The position numbers were made by a program, and so were the translations under genes. A stretch of DNA of 64,000 nt, taken from Rhizobium ruizarguesonis (GTDB lineage: Bacteria > Pseudomonadota > Alphaproteobacteria > Rhizobiales > Rhizobiaceae). The stretch is from contig NZ_PQIG01000065.1 in assembly GCF_012349115.1 (NCBI RefSeq), forward strand, positions 1-64,000, given 5' to 3'. Shown here piece after piece: positions 52,587 to 61,054 of this stretch (positions within the stretch are counted from its first letter, which is position 1; each line of letters opens with the position of its first letter). The notes beneath the pieces were generated by a model, which had not been told where the DNA came from, searched no databases, and saw only the letters and a list, made by a program, of their open reading frames with translations.

Positions 52587-53867
52587 TCACGGACTTTGCG
52601 AAAACGACCCCGCGATCAGCTCGGCTGCAGCGACGCCGGTCTCGTAGGCGCCGTGCGCCGTCGAATAACGCGACGTCGAACAGGCTTCGCCGGCAAAGAA
52701 GATCCGCCCGTCATGCGGCGCGGCGAGACGGCCACGCAGATCGGAGGCGCCGGGCTCTGCGTAGGAATAGGAGCCGCCGATATGGGGCGCTGCGGCCCAG
52801 GCCGACATTGCGAGCACCGACAATTCCTTGCGGATATCCGCGCCGAAATGTGCCGCCAGTTCATCTCCGGCGAAGGAGAAGGCGGCCCCTCTGCCTTGCC
52901 CCTCCAGATCATGCGCGAGGTCGCCGGCAAAATAGGCTTCGACGACGGGGGCGCCGAACGGCCGAAGCTGATAGGTGCCGGTTGCGCCGCGACGGGTAGA
53001 GCCGAGCATGTGCGTATCCGCCGGCAACGCCTCCCGATTTACAAGCCTCAAGAACAGCTTGTCGGCGAGCCCGAGCGGCAAACGGGCTGCTGCCTCGATC
53101 TTGTCAGGCAAAGGCGGGTCGAAGTCGATCTTGCCGGCGGCAAGCACATTCGTCGAAACGGTCGCCAATACGGCGCGGGCATTGAGCACACCATGGTTCG
53201 TCTCGATGGCGATACGGCCGGCATGACGATGGTCGATGCGCGTGACCTCGGTGCCGAGCCTTGCCTGAACCGGCTTGCCGTAAAGCGAGACCAGCGTTCC
53301 ATAGCCCTCGCGCACCCGCCAGTCAGGGCCAGGGCCGGGATCGTATCTGTTGTAATCGACGACCGACGACCGCTCCAGTTCGGCACCGGTGATATAGGTG
53401 CCGACCGCCCGGATCTGGCCGTTCCAGGGATTGCCGGGCTCGAGCATATCGGCCATGGCTGCATCATTCCCCTCGTGGCCCTCGTGGCCCTCGAGGCGCT
53501 CGAAATAGGCGCCGATCGCCTGCCTTGCGGCACGCACCGCCGCGTCATCCCGCTGAAGCCGCCGTCCGCCATCGTTCCAGGGTGCAGGCGTGCGGTCGAC
53601 CGTCAGTCCGACCTCGCCGGCGATCGCAGTCCAGGCATTGGTCCGCGCGCCATGCAGCCAGCCGCAGCCGAGATCGAGCCCGATATCGGCGGCTTCAGGC
53701 AGCCCGACCGTCCAGGCGCGACCGCCGAGACGATCGCCGGCTTCAAGCAGGAGGATGGAAAGATCCGGGCGGATTGCCTGCAGGCGGCGGGCGGCGGCAA
53801 TGCCGGCGGCACCGGCGCCGATGACGACGACATCCTCCATGGCGCCCTTGCTTTTGTCACCAGGCAT
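52587..53867 (-). CDS. flavin monoamine oxidase family protein
   Basis: A 426-residue FAD enzyme. The dinucleotide motif VVVIGAGAAGIAAARRLQAI is at the N-terminus, followed by LLLEAGDRLGGRAWT. The C-terminal FAD block IFFAGEACSTSRYSTAHGAYETGVAAAELI is typical of monoamine and polyamine oxidases. A short Gly-His-Glu duplication lies near residue 128. AAGGAG is just before the ATG. It might oxidise an amine, but nothing ties it to the methylamine genes. Convergence with the marR gene leaves a 64-base gap. Confidence 0.88.
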   Translation of the reverse strand: MPGDKSKGAMEDVVVIGAGAAGIAAARRLQAIRPDLSILLLEAGDRLGGRAWTVGLPEAADIGLDLGCGWLHGARTNAWTAIAGEVGLTVDRTPAPWNDGGRRLQRDDAAVRAARQAIGAYFERLEGHEGHEGNDAAMADMLEPGNPWNGQIRAVGTYITGAELERSSVVDYNRYDPGPGPDWRVREGYGTLVSLYGKPVQARLGTEVTRIDHRHAGRIAIETNHGVLNARAVLATVSTNVLAAGKIDFDPPLPDKIEAAARLPLGLADKLFLRLVNREALPADTHMLGSTRRGATGTYQLRPFGAPVVEAYFAGDLAHDLEGQGRGAAFSFAGDELAAHFGADIRKELSVLAMSAWAAAPHIGGSYSYAEPGASDLRGRLAAPHDGRIFFAGEACSTSRYSTAHGAYETGVAAAELIAGSFSQSP

Positions 53868-53931
53868 ACATTCTCCTTCGGTCGCGCGACGGTTAAGTGG
53901 AAAGAGTTGCTCTCATGCCAGCCCCGCTTTG

Positions 53932-54354
53932 TCATTGCAGCTGTTCCAGCAGCCGCCGGAGTGCTGTCCGCAGATCGTCCATCTGCTGCTGGCTGGTCAG
54001 GGCGGCCCAGCTTTCATCGACGCGCCGACCGGCCGCCATCGCTATCGGCCTGACCCCCTGGCCTTTTTCCGTCAGAAACACCAGCCGGCCGCGCCGGTCA
54101 TTCGGATCGGGCCGGCGCTCGACATAACCCAAGCGCTCGAGTTCTTCCACGGCCTGCGTCATCGTCTGCTTGCGAACACGGGCGAGCTTGGTCAGCTCGC
54201 TGACCTGGATGCCCTCGGGCCGCGCGAAGGTGAAGACATTGGCGTGCGGCGGGCGGATATCGCCGTAGCCGGCCTCATCGAGTGCCGCTTCGACGGCCTG
54301 TGTCCAATGCTGATGGACCAGACGCAACAACAGGCCAAGGGAAGAAGACGACAT
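53932..54354 (-). CDS. MarR-family transcriptional regulator
   Basis: A 140-residue winged-helix regulator. Recognition region GIQVSELTKLARVRKQTMTQAVEELERLGYVERRPDPNDRRGRLVFLT is the MarR DNA-binding motif and wing. Start at the ATG at 54354; the longer frame reads through its own operator. It is divergent from the haloalkane dehalogenase across a perfect palindrome, so it most likely represses both, released by an unidentified ligand. Confidence 0.9.
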   Translation of the reverse strand: MSSSSLGLLLRLVHQHWTQAVEAALDEAGYGDIRPPHANVFTFARPEGIQVSELTKLARVRKQTMTQAVEELERLGYVERRPDPNDRRGRLVFLTEKGQGVRPIAMAAGRRVDESWAALTSQQQMDDLRTALRRLLEQLQ

Positions 54355-54370
54355 GAAACCCCGCGCAGCG

Positions 54371-54417
54371 ATATAGACAGTTACCTGTCTATATGATAAA
54401 TGGACAGTCGCCTGCCT
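54371..54417. promoter_or_regulatory. MarR-type operator pair
   Basis: ATATAGACAG, TTAC, CTGTCTATAT form a perfect ten-base inverted repeat at 54371-54394. A second, imperfect copy (GGACAG, TCGC, CTGCCT) is centred 27 bases to the right at 54402-54417. Both lie between divergent marR and the dehalogenase gene. Confidence 0.75.
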
Positions 54418-54444
54418 ATATAGCACGAAAGCGTGGAGCTCCAT

Positions 54445-55335
54445 ATGCCGACCATCGATATCCTCACCTCGTTCATCTCCTACGAGGAATTGGGGGAGGG
54501 CGACCCGATCGTCTTCCTTCACGGCAATCCCACCTCATCGCATCTCTGGCGGAACATCATGCCCGGCATCGGGGCCGGCCGCTGCCTGGCGCCCGATCTC
54601 ATCGGCATGGGACGCTCCGGCAAACCCGATATCGGCTATCGCTATGGCGATCACATCGCCTATCTCGACGCCTGGTTCGATGCGCTTGACCTCGACGACG
54701 TCGTGCTCGTCGGCCACGACTGGGGCGGCGCGCTGGCATTCGACTGGGCCTCGCGCCACGCCGAGCGGGTGCGCGGCATCGCCTTCATGGAAACCATCCT
54801 GCGGCCGATGGGCTGGGAGGATTTGCCGGGCGGAGGAAAGGCGCGTTATGAGCTGTTGCGGGGTGCGGGAACCGGCGAGGCCAAGGTCCTCGACGAAAAT
54901 TTCTTCATCGAACAGGCCTTGCGCGCGACCACGCTGAAAGGGCTCAGCGATTTCGACTGGGATGTCTACCGCGCACCCTATCCGGACCGTAACAGCCGGC
55001 GCCCGCTGCTGGAATGGCCGCGCGCCATGCCGATCAACGGCGAGCCGGCCGACGTGGTCGCCAGGATCGAGGCCTATGACCGCTGGCTTTCCGCCAGTCC
55101 TTTGACTCCCAAGCTGTTGCTGACCTTCGACGGTCCCTCCGAAACGCTGTTGATCGGCAGCGAGATGATTTCGTGGTGCCGCGACAACGTCGCCGGCCTG
55201 GAGATCAGGGGTTGTGGGCCGGCGCGCCACATTGCCCCCGAGGACCAGCCCGAGGCGATTGCCGCCGAAATCAAAAGCTGGATCGACAGGAGGGGGCTGA
55301 GAGCAGCGCACCGGAAGGTCGCGTCTCAGGCATAA
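54445..55335 (+). CDS. haloalkane dehalogenase
   Basis: A 296-residue alpha/beta hydrolase of the haloalkane dehalogenase group. It has HGNPTSSHLWRNIMP (oxyanion/halide Asn after HG) and the nucleophile elbow VGHDWGGALAFDWASRH with catalytic Asp followed by the halide-stabilising Trp; GCGPARHIAPEDQPEAIA carries the catalytic His. Such enzymes hydrolyse carbon-halogen bonds to alcohols. The ATG at 54445 with GGAG upstream is preferred over the GTG at 54433. Likely controlled by the divergent MarR protein. Confidence 0.9.
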   Translation: MPTIDILTSFISYEELGEGDPIVFLHGNPTSSHLWRNIMPGIGAGRCLAPDLIGMGRSGKPDIGYRYGDHIAYLDAWFDALDLDDVVLVGHDWGGALAFDWASRHAERVRGIAFMETILRPMGWEDLPGGGKARYELLRGAGTGEAKVLDENFFIEQALRATTLKGLSDFDWDVYRAPYPDRNSRRPLLEWPRAMPINGEPADVVARIEAYDRWLSASPLTPKLLLTFDGPSETLLIGSEMISWCRDNVAGLEIRGCGPARHIAPEDQPEAIAAEIKSWIDRRGLRAAHRKVASQA

Positions 55336-55431
55336 AAATCTGCGTCTGCGGCACCGTGACTGCGACATGACAGACTGTTGCAATGTTGAGCCGGTTCATG
55401 GGTGGGATCAATCAGCCACCGTGAAGGTCCC

Positions 55432-56031
55432 ATGCCACGTTTCGATCGCCGACGCTTTCTTCTTGCCTGGCTTCGCGCGCCGCTGCGCATCGCCTCGATC
55501 ACACCATCAGGCCCCCGCCTTGCGGGCCTGATGACCAAGGAAATTTCTACGCTAACCGGGCCGATTCTCGAACTCGGCCCAGGCACCGGGGTTTTCACCG
55601 CGGCCCTTTTGGAACGCGGCATTGCAGAGCGCGATCTGACTCTGATCGAATACGAACGGGATTTCGCCACGCTGCTTCAAGATCGCTTTCCCGATGCCAG
55701 GGTGCTGCATCTGGACGTGCGGGAGATGTGGAAGACGGCGCTTTCCAGAAGCTTCTTCGGTGGCGTCGTCAGCGGCCTTCCGCTTCTTGCCCTGCGGCCG
55801 GACGATGTTCAGGCGCTGCTCGAGGGCTGCTTTTCCAACCTCAGACCGCATGGTGCCTTCTATCAATTCACCTACGGCCCAAAATGCCCAGTGCTCGTCG
55901 AAATCCTCGACTCCCTCGGTCTTGTCTCAAAGAGGATCGGCTGGACGTTGCGCAATATCCCGCCGGCTGCGGTTTATCGCATCAGCCGCAGGTACCAGCC
56001 AATGGCTCTGATCGAGCAGCGCCGCGCATGA
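55432..56031 (+). CDS. pmtA: PmtA-like phospholipid N-methyltransferase
   Basis: A 199-residue SAM-dependent methyltransferase with motif I PILELGPGTGVFTAALLERG and the characteristic N-terminus LRAPLRIASITPSGPRLAGLM. These features, with the length, match rhizobial phosphatidylethanolamine N-methyltransferase of the Sinorhizobium type, which makes phosphatidylcholine precursors. Rhizobia often carry several copies. rRNA dimethylases share motif I but not the SITPSGP segment. Specific activity is inferred. Confidence 0.8.
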   Translation: MPRFDRRRFLLAWLRAPLRIASITPSGPRLAGLMTKEISTLTGPILELGPGTGVFTAALLERGIAERDLTLIEYERDFATLLQDRFPDARVLHLDVREMWKTALSRSFFGGVVSGLPLLALRPDDVQALLEGCFSNLRPHGAFYQFTYGPKCPVLVEILDSLGLVSKRIGWTLRNIPPAAVYRISRRYQPMALIEQRRA

Positions 56032-56154
56032 TGAGAGATAGGATCCTTTGCTTCGAGGCAGCAATCCGGCGTTCGATGCGCTACCGCTGCTGCGGGCGTC
56101 GATGAGGTGATATGGTCTCCTCCTGTGGATCGACGGCCCCGATAGGAATGTGAG

Positions 56155-56829
56155 ATGCGCATATTACTGATCGAGGACGAACCTCAAATGGCCGTGGCGC
56201 TCCGGGGCGCCCTGACCCGGCACGACATGGTGATGGACCACGTCTCGACCCTATGCGACGCCGAGCTGGTGATCGGCGACGGCGCTTACGACGCCGTCCT
56301 CCTGGATCGGCAACTGCCCGACGGCGACGGCCTTGAACTCATTCCGAAGATCCGCAAAAAGGGGTTGACGCTGCCAATCATCGTCATCACCGCCAAGGGA
56401 GAGGTTCCAGACAGGATCACTGGGCTTGAGACCGGCGCCGACGATTACCTCGCCAAGCCGTTCGTCTTCGACGAACTTCTGGCGCGGCTGCGTGCCGTGA
56501 TGCGCCGCTCCGAAACCTTGCGCCCGGCGCTGATCTCGGTCGGCCGGCTTTTATTCGATCCGACCTATTGCGACATCATCGTCTCCGGCCAGCGTCTGGA
56601 AATGCCGCGCCGGGAGGCACTTGTGCTCGAATGCCTGGTGCGGCGGGCCGGTCGCATGGTGCCGCGGCCGGCCTTGATGGAAGCGGTTTTCGGCTTCGAC
56701 GACGAGATCCAGTCGAATGCGCTCGATTCCCATATATCGCGGCTGCGGCGCAAGCTGGCAGCGTCGCATGCGGGCGTAGTCATCAACGTCATCCGGGGCG
56801 TGGGTTATCTCCTGCGTGAAGCATCATGA
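56155..56829 (+). CDS. OmpR-family response regulator
   Basis: A 224-residue two-domain regulator. The receiver (1-115) has acidic residues IEDE at 7-9, phosphorylation site Asp51 (VLLDRQLPDGDG) and Lys in DYLAKPF; a winged-helix DNA-binding domain (about 130-222) ends with SHISRLRRKLAAS and VIRGVGYLL. AGGAATG precedes the ATG. It overlaps the sensor kinase gene by four bases. Stimulus and targets unknown; the overall plan resembles the QseB/TctD-like group. Confidence 0.92.
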   Translation: MRILLIEDEPQMAVALRGALTRHDMVMDHVSTLCDAELVIGDGAYDAVLLDRQLPDGDGLELIPKIRKKGLTLPIIVITAKGEVPDRITGLETGADDYLAKPFVFDELLARLRAVMRRSETLRPALISVGRLLFDPTYCDIIVSGQRLEMPRREALVLECLVRRAGRMVPRPALMEAVFGFDDEIQSNALDSHISRLRRKLAASHAGVVINVIRGVGYLLREAS

Positions 56830-58205
56830 GCAGACGATGCTCCTATTCGCTGCGCAAGCGCCTGCTCTGGCGGCTTCTTGCCGTACAGTCGGTCGTGCTC
56901 ATTCTGGTGATGATCGTGCTGACTTCGGTGGGCAAGATAACCGATTACAGGTCGACAGAGGGCACGATCGAGATCCTGCGCCAGGCCATCTTCCGCCAGC
57001 CCACCGGAGAGTTGAGCCTGAGGGAGACCGAGGATTTGCGACAGCTGCGGAAAGATGCGCCCGATCTCTGGTACACCATTCGCGACATGCAGGGACATGT
57101 TTTGACCGAGGGCCGGATTCCGGAAGAATATGCCACCATCGGCAATACGCTCGATCATGTCGGCCAGGCAAGGTTCGGCTCGGATCTCGGCGACCACGAC
57201 CGTCCGGCTGCCCGGATGATGTGGATTGCGATGGATTGGGGACAGGTGCAGTTTCTGACGGGCACCGACGGCCCGAACTCACTCGCCTTCATCCTGTTCC
57301 GCGTCTCATTGATCCTTGTGAAAATTGTTATCCCCATCGTCGCAGTGATGGCGTTGGGCGCGCTGATCGCAACGCCGCTTGTCGTGCGAAGGTCGCTGGT
57401 CGGGATCGACCAGGCGGCACTCCAGGCCGATACGATCGATATCGACCAGCGCGGCGGCCGGTTGTCGGAAAACGATATTCCCGAAGAGATCGCGCCGCTG
57501 GTGCACGCCGTCAACCGCGCGCTCGGCCGTCTCGACGAGGGCTATGAGCGGCAGGAACGGTTTCTGACCGACGCCGCCCATGAGCTGCGCACGCCGATCG
57601 CCATTCTCAATACGCGAATTGGATCCCTGCCGCACAGTTCGACCAAGACCGACCTCTTGGAAGATGCCGCAAGGCTTGCCGTTCTCACCGAGCAGATGCT
57701 CGATCTTCAGCGGCTGAAACAGGGCAAGGTCCAGTTCACCAAGGTCGATTTGGGGCAGCTGGCGAGGAAGGTTATCATCGAGATGGCGCCGCTGGCCTTT
57801 GCCGCCGGTTATATGGTGCAGTTCGATGTCGAGGGTGCCGGCGAGATCGAGGGCGATCCTCTGGCGCTGCAGCGCGCCCTGATGAACATCCTGCAGAACG
57901 CGATCAACCACGGCGGCCGGAAAGGCATCATCTCGCTGACCGCCGGCTGCAACTGGATCGAGGTCAAAGACGAGGGACCGGGCATTCCCGCCGATATGCG
58001 GGATCGGATATTCGAGCCGTTCTTCAAGCGCCATCACGACGGACGCGGCGCCGGCCTCGGCCTCAATCTCGTTCGTGACATCCTGCGCATGCACGGCGGC
58101 GAGGTGACGATCGACAACCGCAATCCCGGCGCGATCTGCCGGCTGAGCTTCCAACCGGACAAAACGGCAGGCGTTCACACGCCGCCGCGCCTGGCGACTG
58201 CGTAA
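56826..58205 (+). CDS. sensor histidine kinase
   Basis: A 459-residue membrane kinase. An N-terminal helix (about 15-38) and a second (about 158-190) enclose a periplasmic sensor of roughly 120 residues. A HAMP-like region follows, then the dimerisation helix with the phospho-acceptor His near 252 (LTDAAHELRTPIAIL) and the ATPase domain (N box MNILQNAINHGG, G1 VKDEGPGIPADM, G2 GRGAGLGLNLVRDI). Partner of the preceding response regulator. Signal unknown. Confidence 0.92.
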   Translation: MSRRCSYSLRKRLLWRLLAVQSVVLILVMIVLTSVGKITDYRSTEGTIEILRQAIFRQPTGELSLRETEDLRQLRKDAPDLWYTIRDMQGHVLTEGRIPEEYATIGNTLDHVGQARFGSDLGDHDRPAARMMWIAMDWGQVQFLTGTDGPNSLAFILFRVSLILVKIVIPIVAVMALGALIATPLVVRRSLVGIDQAALQADTIDIDQRGGRLSENDIPEEIAPLVHAVNRALGRLDEGYERQERFLTDAAHELRTPIAILNTRIGSLPHSSTKTDLLEDAARLAVLTEQMLDLQRLKQGKVQFTKVDLGQLARKVIIEMAPLAFAAGYMVQFDVEGAGEIEGDPLALQRALMNILQNAINHGGRKGIISLTAGCNWIEVKDEGPGIPADMRDRIFEPFFKRHHDGRGAGLGLNLVRDILRMHGGEVTIDNRNPGAICRLSFQPDKTAGVHTPPRLATA

Positions 58206-58253
58206 TTCAAAGGGCTACAGCGTCCTTTGCGCATCTGACGGACGCTCGGCGTT
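58203..58253. repeat. short intergenic repeat (second family), inverted copy
   Basis: TAATTCAAAGGGCTACAGCG then TCCTTTGCGCATCTGACGG: the reverse complement of the core at 46126-46180. It starts inside the last codons of the kinase gene. Confidence 0.55.
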
Positions 58254-58297
58254 GTCGTGTGATGGATTAAATCGCGTCTCCGTGACATATAGATCCG

Positions 58298-59278
58298 ATG
58301 AGCGTGCACAGAGATTCGCAACTCGACATGTTTGCCAAGGCATCGCCCGCGATTGCCAAGGTGCGCGGTCCATCGCGCCGGCAACCTTCCCAACCGACCG
58401 CCTACTCTGATGAAGACATGGCGCGGACGCTGGAAGAGAGCGGCAACTATCGCATCTTGAGAAAACTGGCGGCCCGGCCGATTGCATCAGTCAGACGGCC
58501 GGAGTTTTCGCGGCTCGGCGTCATTCTCGATACGGAGACCACCGGTCTCAACCACCGCAGCGACGAGATCATCGAAATCGGCGCCGTCGCCTTTACCTTC
58601 AACGATGACGGCGCGATCGGCGATATCGTCGGCATTTATGGCGGCCTGCAACAGCCGTCCCGGCCGATCCCGCCCGAGATCAGCCGGCTGACGGGTATCA
58701 ACGATGCGATGGTCGAAGGACAGCTCATCGATATCCAATCGCTGAGAACTCTGATCGAGCCGGCCGATCTGATCATTGCCCATAATGCTGGGTTCGACCG
58801 GCCGTTCTGCGAGGCTTTCTCAAAGATTTTCACCGGCAAGGCCTGGGCATGCTCGGTTTCGGAGATCGACTGGAGCGCCCGCGGCTTCGAGGGTACGAAG
58901 CTCGGCTATCTCGTCGGCCAGGCTGGGTATTTCCACGAAGGCCATCGCGCCGTGGACGACTGCCACGCACTGCTGGAAATCCTCGATCGAGAGCAGCGCG
59001 ACGGTGAAAGCCCGTTCACCGAGCTTTACCGCGCCAGCCAGCGCTCACGCATCCGTATCTTTGCCGAACACAGTCCGTTCGAGATGAAGGATCATCTGAA
59101 GGCGAGGGGTTATCGCTGGTCGGACGGAAGCGACGGCCGCCTGAAGTCCTGGTGGATCGAAGTCGGCGAAGAGGATCTCGACGACGAGCTTTCCTATCTG
59201 CGCTCGGATATTTACCGCTGGGCCGAGGCGGAGCCGCCGATCGTGCGGCTGACGGCCTTCGATCGTTTCAAAGCATAA
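58298..59278 (+). CDS. DEDDh 3'-5' exonuclease, DNA polymerase III epsilon-like
   Basis: A 326-residue protein. After a 70-residue leader comes the exonuclease fold, with Exo I VILDTETTGLNHRSDEIIEIGA near 75, Exo II LIIAHNAGFDRPF near 160 and Exo III EGHRAVDDCHALLEIL near 210, giving the DEDDh residues. A C-terminal extension (about 245-326; MKDHLKARGYRWSDGSDGRLKSWW) is common in rhizobial proteins annotated as 3'-5' exonucleases. It is distinct from the replicative epsilon subunit; a repair or RNA role is possible. Confidence 0.88.
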   Translation: MSVHRDSQLDMFAKASPAIAKVRGPSRRQPSQPTAYSDEDMARTLEESGNYRILRKLAARPIASVRRPEFSRLGVILDTETTGLNHRSDEIIEIGAVAFTFNDDGAIGDIVGIYGGLQQPSRPIPPEISRLTGINDAMVEGQLIDIQSLRTLIEPADLIIAHNAGFDRPFCEAFSKIFTGKAWACSVSEIDWSARGFEGTKLGYLVGQAGYFHEGHRAVDDCHALLEILDREQRDGESPFTELYRASQRSRIRIFAEHSPFEMKDHLKARGYRWSDGSDGRLKSWWIEVGEEDLDDELSYLRSDIYRWAEAEPPIVRLTAFDRFKA

Positions 59279-59445
59279 TCGGGAAATCGCCACCAGATTT
59301 GATGATCCATGCAATTGCCGCATAGGTGCAGTGATGCATTGGCGCTGCAATAGTCAGGGGTCTCATACTATATAGAGCTCATCGAAGCGAACGAAGCGCC
59401 AAGGACTGGCAGCTAAGCTTCGAAAGCCCACGAAAGGGGATCATC

Positions 59446-59592
59446 ATGAACGTAGCACGCTCTTTTAATAACTGGCGCAAGTATCGTCAGACGGTCGCTG
59501 AACTGGGTCGTATGTCCGCACGCGAACTGGACGACCTCGGCATCGGCCGCAGCGAAATCCGCAACGTCGCCCGCGCAGCCATCGCCCGCTAA
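59446..59592 (+). CDS. DUF1127 small protein
   Basis: A 48-residue protein reading MNVARSFNNWRKYRQ, then LGRMSARELDDLGIGRSEI and ending in a basic helix. This is the DUF1127 (YjiS-like) arginine-rich motif, abundant in rhizobia and Agrobacterium, where related microproteins affect phosphate, carbon and RNA metabolism. AAAGGGGA precedes the ATG, and a hairpin terminator follows the stop. Confidence 0.88.
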   Translation: MNVARSFNNWRKYRQTVAELGRMSARELDDLGIGRSEIRNVARAAIAR

Positions 59593-59627
59593 CGGCAGCT
59601 TAGACCAAGCATCTTCGAGACTATGCC

Positions 59628-59664
59628 AGCGCCTGCTTCCTCCCAAGCGGGCGCTTTGCTTTTG
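59628..59664 (+). terminator. Rho-independent terminator of the DUF1127 gene
   Basis: AGCGCCTGCTT and AAGCGGGCGCT pair with one mismatch around the loop CCTCCC, followed by TTGCTTTTG. The loop sequence echoes the motif of the small RNA immediately downstream. Confidence 0.75.
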
Positions 59665-59777
59665 TGCCTGCGGCAGATGGAGCAGGCTGATCAAGCCGCC
59701 CGCTTTTCGCATAGCGCATAGCTGCCCTGCAAAGAAATGCCTATCAACTGAGCAAGAAATAAGTATGATTATTTCTA

Positions 59778-59935
59778 TCGAAGCGATGCACCTCCTCCCG
59801 CATCCCTTCGATGTACAGGCGCCCCATCCTCCTCCCAGGGTCGTCTGTGGAATGACAGCACTCCTCCTCCCAGCTGTCGTTCGGTTTTTTTCGAAAGCCT
59901 GCCGCACCTCCTCCCGCGGCAGGCTTTTTCGTTTT
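59778..59935 (+). ncRNA. alpha-r14/NfeR1-like small RNA with anti-Shine-Dalgarno loops
   Basis: Four consecutive hairpins each present CCTCCTCCC in the loop: stems 59779-59810, 59815-59848, 59854-59878 and 59897-59924; motifs at 59791, 59828, 59863 and 59907. T-runs follow the third (59885-59891) and the fourth (59925-59929), so two 3' ends are possible (about 114 or 153 bases). Loops with this anti-Shine-Dalgarno motif define the alphaproteobacterial alpha-r14 family, including S. meliloti NfeR1, which silences mRNAs by covering ribosome sites. A TATGAT box at 59764-59769 could be the -10. No coding frame here is credible. Confidence 0.82.
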
Positions 59936-60091
59936 GGCCCAAGAAAATTCCGGACCGCGCCGAAGCGACCACTTGCGATCATCGCTTGATGATGGCGTCA
60001 TCATCTCCGGAAATTCTCCTCATCTATTCCCAGATTTTCTTTCGTGCTCTTGCGGGCCTTGCGTCTCCTCAAGCGCGCACCGACAAACCTG

Positions 60092-60120
60092 TTGACACCA
60101 AACTTGTCGTACAACTATGT
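60092..60120 (+). promoter_or_regulatory. kduI promoter with GntR-type operator
   Basis: TTGACA at 60092-60097, a 17-base spacer and CTATGT at 60115-60120 make a plausible promoter. The palindrome TTGTCGTACAA at 60104-60114 sits inside the spacer and fits the TTGT-N3-ACAA pattern of FadR-type GntR regulators. The gntR gene downstream of kduD is the obvious candidate repressor. Confidence 0.6.
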
Positions 60121-60217
60121 AACCGGATGGATACCGCCGCGGCGGAACAGGCCGGACAAGATCGGCTTCCGCAATAGCGACGACCCCTGGCGACAATAAA
60201 GCGGAAGGAAAATTGAC

Positions 60218-61054
60218 ATGCAGATCGACGTGAGGCACGCCTCCCATCCCGAGGCCGTGCGCGATTTCGACACGGAGACGTTGCGGCGTCACTTTCTGGT
60301 GGAAACCGTCTTCGCGGGCGGCGAGATCCGGCTGACATATTCGCATTACGACCGGATGGTCATCGGCGGCGCGACACCGCTCGGCCCCGGTCTGACGCTG
60401 ACGGCACCGACGGCGATCGGACAGGAAACCTTCCTTGCCGAGCGTGAACTCGGCGCCCTGAACATCGGCGGCGCCGGCCGCATCATCGTCGACGGCACAC
60501 GCTACGATCTTGCCAAATATGATTGCCTCTATGCCGGCAAGGGTGCCAAGGACATCAGGTTCGAGAGCGCGGATGCTGCCGATCCGGCAAAGTTCTATCT
60601 GGTCTCGACGCCGGCGCATCAAGCGCACCCGACCGTGTTGCTCACCCGTGAAAAGGCCCGTCACCTGACGCCGGGCGAAGCCGCAACGGCCAACAAGCGG
60701 TCGATCTACCAGTTCATCCATCCGGAAGTCTGCCAGTCCTGCCAACTCACCCTGGGCTTCACCATGATCGAGCCGGGCAGCGTCTGGAACACAATGCCGG
60801 CCCATACGCATGACCGCCGCATGGAAGCCTATCTCTATTTCGATCTGGAAGCGGAGCAGCGTGTGTTCCACTTCATGGGCGAGCCGCAGCAGACCCGGCA
60901 TATGCTTGTCGCCAACGAACAGGCGGTCATCTCGCCGCCCTGGTCGATCCATTCGGGCGCCGGCACCAAGAACTACAGCTTCATCTGGGCGATGGCCGGC
61001 GACAATAAGAGCTTCACCGACATGGACCATATCGCCATTGCGGATCTGAGGTGA
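60218..61054 (+). CDS. kduI: 5-dehydro-4-deoxy-D-glucuronate isomerase
   Basis: A 278-residue cupin-type enzyme that isomerises 4-deoxy-L-threo-5-hexosulose uronate to 3-deoxy-D-glycero-2,5-hexodiulosonate in pectin and uronate breakdown. Metal ligands lie in MPAHTHDRRMEAYLYF near 197, and the length equals the family standard. AAGGAAAATTGAC precedes the ATG. It overlaps kduD by four bases. Confidence 0.95.
   Translation: MQIDVRHASHPEAVRDFDTETLRRHFLVETVFAGGEIRLTYSHYDRMVIGGATPLGPGLTLTAPTAIGQETFLAERELGALNIGGAGRIIVDGTRYDLAKYDCLYAGKGAKDIRFESADAADPAKFYLVSTPAHQAHPTVLLTREKARHLTPGEAATANKRSIYQFIHPEVCQSCQLTLGFTMIEPGSVWNTMPAHTHDRRMEAYLYFDLEAEQRVFHFMGEPQQTRHMLVANEQAVISPPWSIHSGAGTKNYSFIWAMAGDNKSFTDMDHIAIADLR

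Noticed and set aside
52596-54053. 485-residue plus-strand frame opposite the amine oxidase
   Set aside because: Shadow of a gene with intact FAD motifs; no recognisable sequence.
59413-60004. minus-strand frames across the DUF1127 gene and small RNA
   Set aside because: They run antisense through a terminator and four stable hairpins; the plus-strand RNA structure explains the sequence.
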